NCBI GenBank assembly: GCA_945878705.1
Contig: CAMCUE010000041.1
Coordinates: 1-8,457, forward strand
Origin: Ferrithrix thermotolerans DSM 19514
GTDB lineage: Bacteria; Actinomycetota; Acidimicrobiia; Acidimicrobiales; Ilumatobacteraceae
Reading direction: 5' to 3'
DNA length: 8,457 nucleotides
Translations under genes and position numbers: made by a program
Notes under the pieces: model-generated
Told to the model about the DNA's origin: nothing
Databases searched by the model: none
The model's input: only the letters and a program-made list of their open reading frames with translations
Shown here: one piece after another, positions 6,356-8,457 of the stretch
How positions within the stretch are numbered: the first letter of the stretch is position 1
Layout of the letters: the number at the start of each line of letters is the position of its first letter

Positions 6356-6361
6356 TACGCT
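6356..6361 (+). promoter_or_regulatory. possible -10 element for a leaderless phosphatidyltransferase transcript
   Basis: The hexamer TACGCT fits TANNNT and ends 6 bases before the GTG at 6368. No ribosome binding site precedes that codon. The -35 position would fall near 6333-6338, interleaved with the promoter region of the divergent HIT gene. No good -35 match is visible. Confidence 0.3.
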
Positions 6362-6367
6362 TGCTGT

Positions 6368-6946
6368 GTGGAACAACGGCGAATTCTTACGTTTCCAAAT
6401 GCAATTACGTTGATGCGGCTATGTTGTTTGCCGATATTTTTGTGGTTGTTATTTAGTGTTCGAGACAGAGGAGCAGCAGCGTGGTTGCTTGGAGGTCTGG
6501 GTGCAACAGATTGGATTGATGGTTGGGTTGCTCGTCGATTCAACCAGCAGAGCAGCTTTGGGGCAGTTTTTGATCCGGCGGTTGATCGTGGGTTGTTCAT
6601 CGTTGCACTGATTGCGATCTTGATTGATAACTCGGTGCCAATGTGGTTCGGTCTGGCGGTTTTGATCCGCGAAATCACTGTTGCAAGCGCGATGTTGATC
6701 GCCACAGCCTTTGGAATGCAGCGCTTCGCCGTGAATATTTGGGGCAAAAGATACACCTTCTTAATGATGTTCGCGGTGCCTTTAATCCTGCTTGGAGAGG
6801 CAGACGGAGCAGGCGCCGTCTGGGTCACACGAGGTGGGTGGATATGTGCAATTCCGGCTTTAGTTGTGTCGTATCTGACTGCCTTAAATTATGTGCCCCA
6901 AATCAGCCAACATTTGCGGTCAGGGCGTGCCCTGCGGCGAGGCTAA
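6368..6946 (+). CDS. pgsA: CDP-alcohol phosphatidyltransferase (PgsA-like)
   Basis: This integral membrane enzyme transfers a phosphatidyl group from CDP-diacylglycerol to an alcohol such as glycerol 3-phosphate. With the GTG at 6368 as start it has 192 residues, normal for PgsA. The N-terminus ILTFPNAITLMRL is typical of the family. The full catalytic signature D(x2)DG(x2)AR(x8)G(x3)D(x3)D is present as D48, D51, G52, A55, R56, G65, D69 and D73. Hydrophobic segments lie around residues 15-30, 36-48, 77-89, 92-112, 124-140 and 149-165. A TTG at 6353 would add 5 residues (MYACC), which look less like a family N-terminus. The gene ends 9 bases before gcvH. PgsA versus phosphatidylinositol phosphate synthase or cardiolipin synthase is not resolved; the symbol follows the mycobacterial pgsA2 position near gcvH. 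Confidence 0.88.
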   Translation: MEQRRILTFPNAITLMRLCCLPIFLWLLFSVRDRGAAAWLLGGLGATDWIDGWVARRFNQQSSFGAVFDPAVDRGLFIVALIAILIDNSVPMWFGLAVLIREITVASAMLIATAFGMQRFAVNIWGKRYTFLMMFAVPLILLGEADGAGAVWVTRGGWICAIPALVVSYLTALNYVPQISQHLRSGRALRRG

Positions 6947-6949
6947 CTT
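6944..6949 (+). promoter_or_regulatory. possible -10 element for a leaderless gcvH transcript
   Basis: TAACTT, which includes the stop codon of the preceding gene, fits TANNNT and ends 6 bases before the gcvH ATG. There is no ribosome binding site before gcvH. It could give gcvH and its downstream genes a promoter separate from the phosphatidyltransferase. Confidence 0.35.
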
Positions 6950-6955
6950 TGTTGT

Positions 6956-7336
6956 ATGAAGATTCCTGATGATTTGATGTATTCAAAGGACCACGAATGG
7001 GTTCGGCTAGTCGGCTTGGTCGCCCGAGTTGGAATTACTGACTACGCGCAGGACGCGCTCGGTGATGTTGTATTTGTTCAATTACCGAATACAGGACAAT
7101 CGGTTGAGGCTGGATCAAGTTGCAGTGAAGTTGAGAGTACGAAGAGCGTTTCAGATATCTATGTACCAGTCTCAGGAAAAATCATCGCGGTGAACCAAGC
7201 CTTAAGCGAGTCGCCAGGATTAATAAATTCTGATCCATACGGAGATGGTTGGATCATGGAAATTGAAGTTACAGACACAGCCAGCGTCGCAGGTTTGATG
7301 GACGCATCGTCATATAAACAATTGGTTGAAGGTTAA
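6956..7336 (+). CDS. gcvH: glycine cleavage system H protein
   Basis: GcvH carries the lipoyl arm that shuttles the aminomethyl group between the P, T and L proteins of the glycine cleavage system. The 126-residue length is normal. The start IPDDLMYSKDHEWVR is the family N-terminus. The lipoylated lysine is K63 in EVESTKSVSDIY, followed by the usual VSGKIIAVNQAL, LINSDPYGDGWIMEIE and the C-terminal YKQLVEG. GITDYAQDALGDVVFVQLP (26-44) is also diagnostic. The other glycine cleavage genes (gcvP, gcvT) are not in the window. The following FHA gene starts 6 bases after the stop, so cotranscription is likely. In mycobacteria gcvH is also followed by an FHA protein and a MerR regulator. Confidence 0.97.
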   Translation: MKIPDDLMYSKDHEWVRLVGLVARVGITDYAQDALGDVVFVQLPNTGQSVEAGSSCSEVESTKSVSDIYVPVSGKIIAVNQALSESPGLINSDPYGDGWIMEIEVTDTASVAGLMDASSYKQLVEG

Positions 7337-7342
7337 AACACG

Positions 7343-7828
7343 ATGTCGTATGTTTTTTGCAATCAGTGCGGACATAGAAATCCGCCAGGTGCAAATTTTT
7401 GTTCGTCGTGTGGAGCAATATTGGATCTTGCTGACGATCGCACCGTTGTTATCGCTCAAATTGATCCAATGCAAGATGCACCTGGTGGAAGCGACAATGC
7501 GACAATTCGACTAGGTGATGTCACTGGTCATGGTGTGTTGGTAGTGCGATCTGGAGATATGACTGGCACAAGGTTCACTCTTTCAAGGCCAACCACTCGA
7601 ATTGGCCGGGGCCCAGATAGTGACATTTTATTTGACGACATCACAGTGTCTCGTAGCCACGCCGAAGTTTTCGTAACTGATGAAGGTCTATTCGTTCGTG
7701 ATCTAGGTTCGCTCAACGGTACTTATGTAAACAGAAATATTATTGAAAAGTCTGTTTTAGTGCACGGAGATGAGTTGCAGGTCGGAAAATTTCATATGAT
7801 TTTATTCAGTAAGGCCGACAAGATTTGA
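7343..7828 (+). CDS. zinc-ribbon and FHA domain protein, GarA-like
   Basis: The 161-residue protein has an N-terminal zinc ribbon (C6/C9 and C20/C23), a flexible linker (about 28-62) and a C-terminal FHA phosphothreonine-binding domain (about 64-156). FHA key residues are present: G88-R89 in [10 protein letters not shown]103 and H106 in VSRSHAE, and N125-G126 in GSLNGTYVN. In mycobacteria the gene after gcvH is garA, whose FHA domain represses 2-oxoglutarate dehydrogenase and NAD-glutamate dehydrogenase until kinase phosphorylation of an N-terminal Thr locks it shut. The FHA part and position fit that protein. The N-terminus differs: a zinc ribbon plus two Thr sites in acidic settings (T34 in DDRTVVI, T54 in DNATIRL) instead of the ETTSV motif. 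Equivalent regulation is therefore inference. Only a distant GAAGG (7328-7332) precedes the ATG. Confidence 0.9.
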   Translation: MSYVFCNQCGHRNPPGANFCSSCGAILDLADDRTVVIAQIDPMQDAPGGSDNATIRLGDVTGHGVLVVRSGDMTGTRFTLSRPTTRIGRGPDSDILFDDITVSRSHAEVFVTDEGLFVRDLGSLNGTYVNRNIIEKSVLVHGDELQVGKFHMILFSKADKI

Positions 7829-7853
7829 AAAATCTCGTGATTGGTGTGCAACA

Positions 7854-8457
7854 ATGAATATGGCGCGTAACTATCTTTCGATAGGCGAAGTTCTTGCATT
7901 GTTGCTCGAAGAGTTCCCCGAAGTAACGATTTCAAAAATTCGTTTTCTTGAAAGTCAAGGATTAATTGAGCCTGAGCGAACTGCATCTGGGTATCGTAAG
8001 TTTTCGCAACCAGAAGTAGATCGTCTTAAGTTTATTCTGCGTGAGCAAAGAGAGAATTATCTTCCACTGAAAGTAATTCGAAATAGGCTTGACGGTGATA
8101 CCAGTGACGGAATGTTACGCAACGATGAAATCACTGCGCCTCGTGGACTAGGCCATATTCCTGCCCCACGCGCAAACAGTCACCCTGCTGGTCAAAATCA
8201 CGCACGGTCGCCTGAGCCGACTCAGCTTTTTCCATTGGTTAATGATGCTCAGCCATCACAGCCAACCCATGCCCAACGAGTATCCCCGCCGCAACAGCCT
8301 GTGCAGCAAGCGCAACCAGGTGTACGAACGATGTCAGTTGTTCCTCCTGCTCCCATTGAACCGCTTGAGAAACCTGACGACAAAGCAACTGGGGCATTTG
8401 ATCGTCGAGAGTTTATTGAAGCGGCTTCAATTGATGAATCATTACTCGTTGAATTAG
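7854..8457 (+). CDS. ftsR: MerR-family transcriptional regulator, FtsR-like (3' end outside the window)
   Basis: The frame is open from the ATG at 7854 to the window edge, giving 201 residues without a stop. Residues about 7-80 form a MerR-type winged helix: [37 protein letters not shown], then the helix [22 protein letters not shown]. This pattern matches the FtsR family (Rv1828 in M. tuberculosis), a regulator that activates ftsZ in corynebacteria. The position after gcvH and the FHA gene supports this. Residues about 83-182 are a Pro/Gln-rich, probably disordered linker, longer than I recall for Rv1828. The stretch from 183 ([19 protein letters not shown]) looks like the start of the C-terminal effector domain. 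No clear ribosome binding site is seen; an in-frame ATG at 7860 is an alternative start. It lies 25 bases after the FHA gene. Confidence 0.88.
   Translation, partial: MNMARNYLSIGEVLALLLEEFPEVTISKIRFLESQGLIEPERTASGYRKFSQPEVDRLKFILREQRENYLPLKVIRNRLDGDTSDGMLRNDEITAPRGLGHIPAPRANSHPAGQNHARSPEPTQLFPLVNDAQPSQPTHAQRVSPPQQPVQQAQPGVRTMSVVPPAPIEPLEKPDDKATGAFDRREFIEAASIDESLLVEL

Noticed and set aside
8242..8457. A 71-codon plus-strand frame at the right end
   Set aside because: It lies out of frame within the FtsR-like gene, whose frame is open from 7854 to the edge and carries a clear MerR domain.

Overview
The window reads as a stretch of actinobacterial chromosome with moderate GC (it looks below 50%, not computed). 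The best clue is the gene order phosphatidyltransferase - gcvH - FHA protein - MerR-type regulator at the right end. It parallels the mycobacterial pgsA2 ... gcvH - garA - ftsR (Rv1822-Rv1828) locus. The low GC for an actinobacterium, the zinc-ribbon form of the FHA protein and the style of the Der C-terminus suggest a streamlined aquatic lineage, possibly Acidimicrobiia. That placement is inference. No integrase, transposase, CRISPR array or toxin-antitoxin gene is visible, and the window is almost fully coding.

Left part (1-3833). The window opens inside der/engA, the ribosome-assembly GTPase, followed after 6 bases by a small zinc-ribbon membrane protein and then a tRNA-Pro(GGG) gene. Next come a class I PLP aminotransferase and a D-2-hydroxyacid dehydrogenase of the glyoxylate/hydroxypyruvate reductase type. 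They overlap by 4 bases (ATGA), so they are probably translationally coupled and may act in sequence: amino acid to 2-oxo acid to D-2-hydroxy acid. A DUF554 multi-pass membrane protein follows after 10 bases.

Middle (3834-6315). Two exported collagen-like proteins lie in tandem, also joined by an ATGA overlap. They share one plan: hydrophobic N-terminus, a short module with two cysteines, Gly-X-Y repeats rich in Gly-Ala-Thr, and a beta-rich C-terminal domain resembling those at the ends of phage tail and surface fibre proteins. This pair is the least ordinary part of the window. Next is an SRAP-domain protein (YedK/HMCES type, protects abasic sites in single-stranded DNA). Its 3' end overlaps by 66 bases the convergent gene for a HIT-family nucleotide hydrolase/transferase.

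Right part (6316-8457). Divergent from the HIT gene runs a rightward set: CDP-alcohol phosphatidyltransferase, glycine cleavage H protein, zinc-ribbon plus FHA protein (GarA-like), and a MerR-family FtsR-like regulator cut by the window edge. In mycobacteria GarA is a phospho-switch controlling 2-oxoglutarate and glutamate metabolism, so this set probably links nitrogen and one-carbon metabolism to Ser/Thr kinase signalling. The HIT, phosphatidyltransferase and gcvH genes each have a TANNNT hexamer ending exactly 6 bases before the preferred start codon, which suggests leaderless transcripts.
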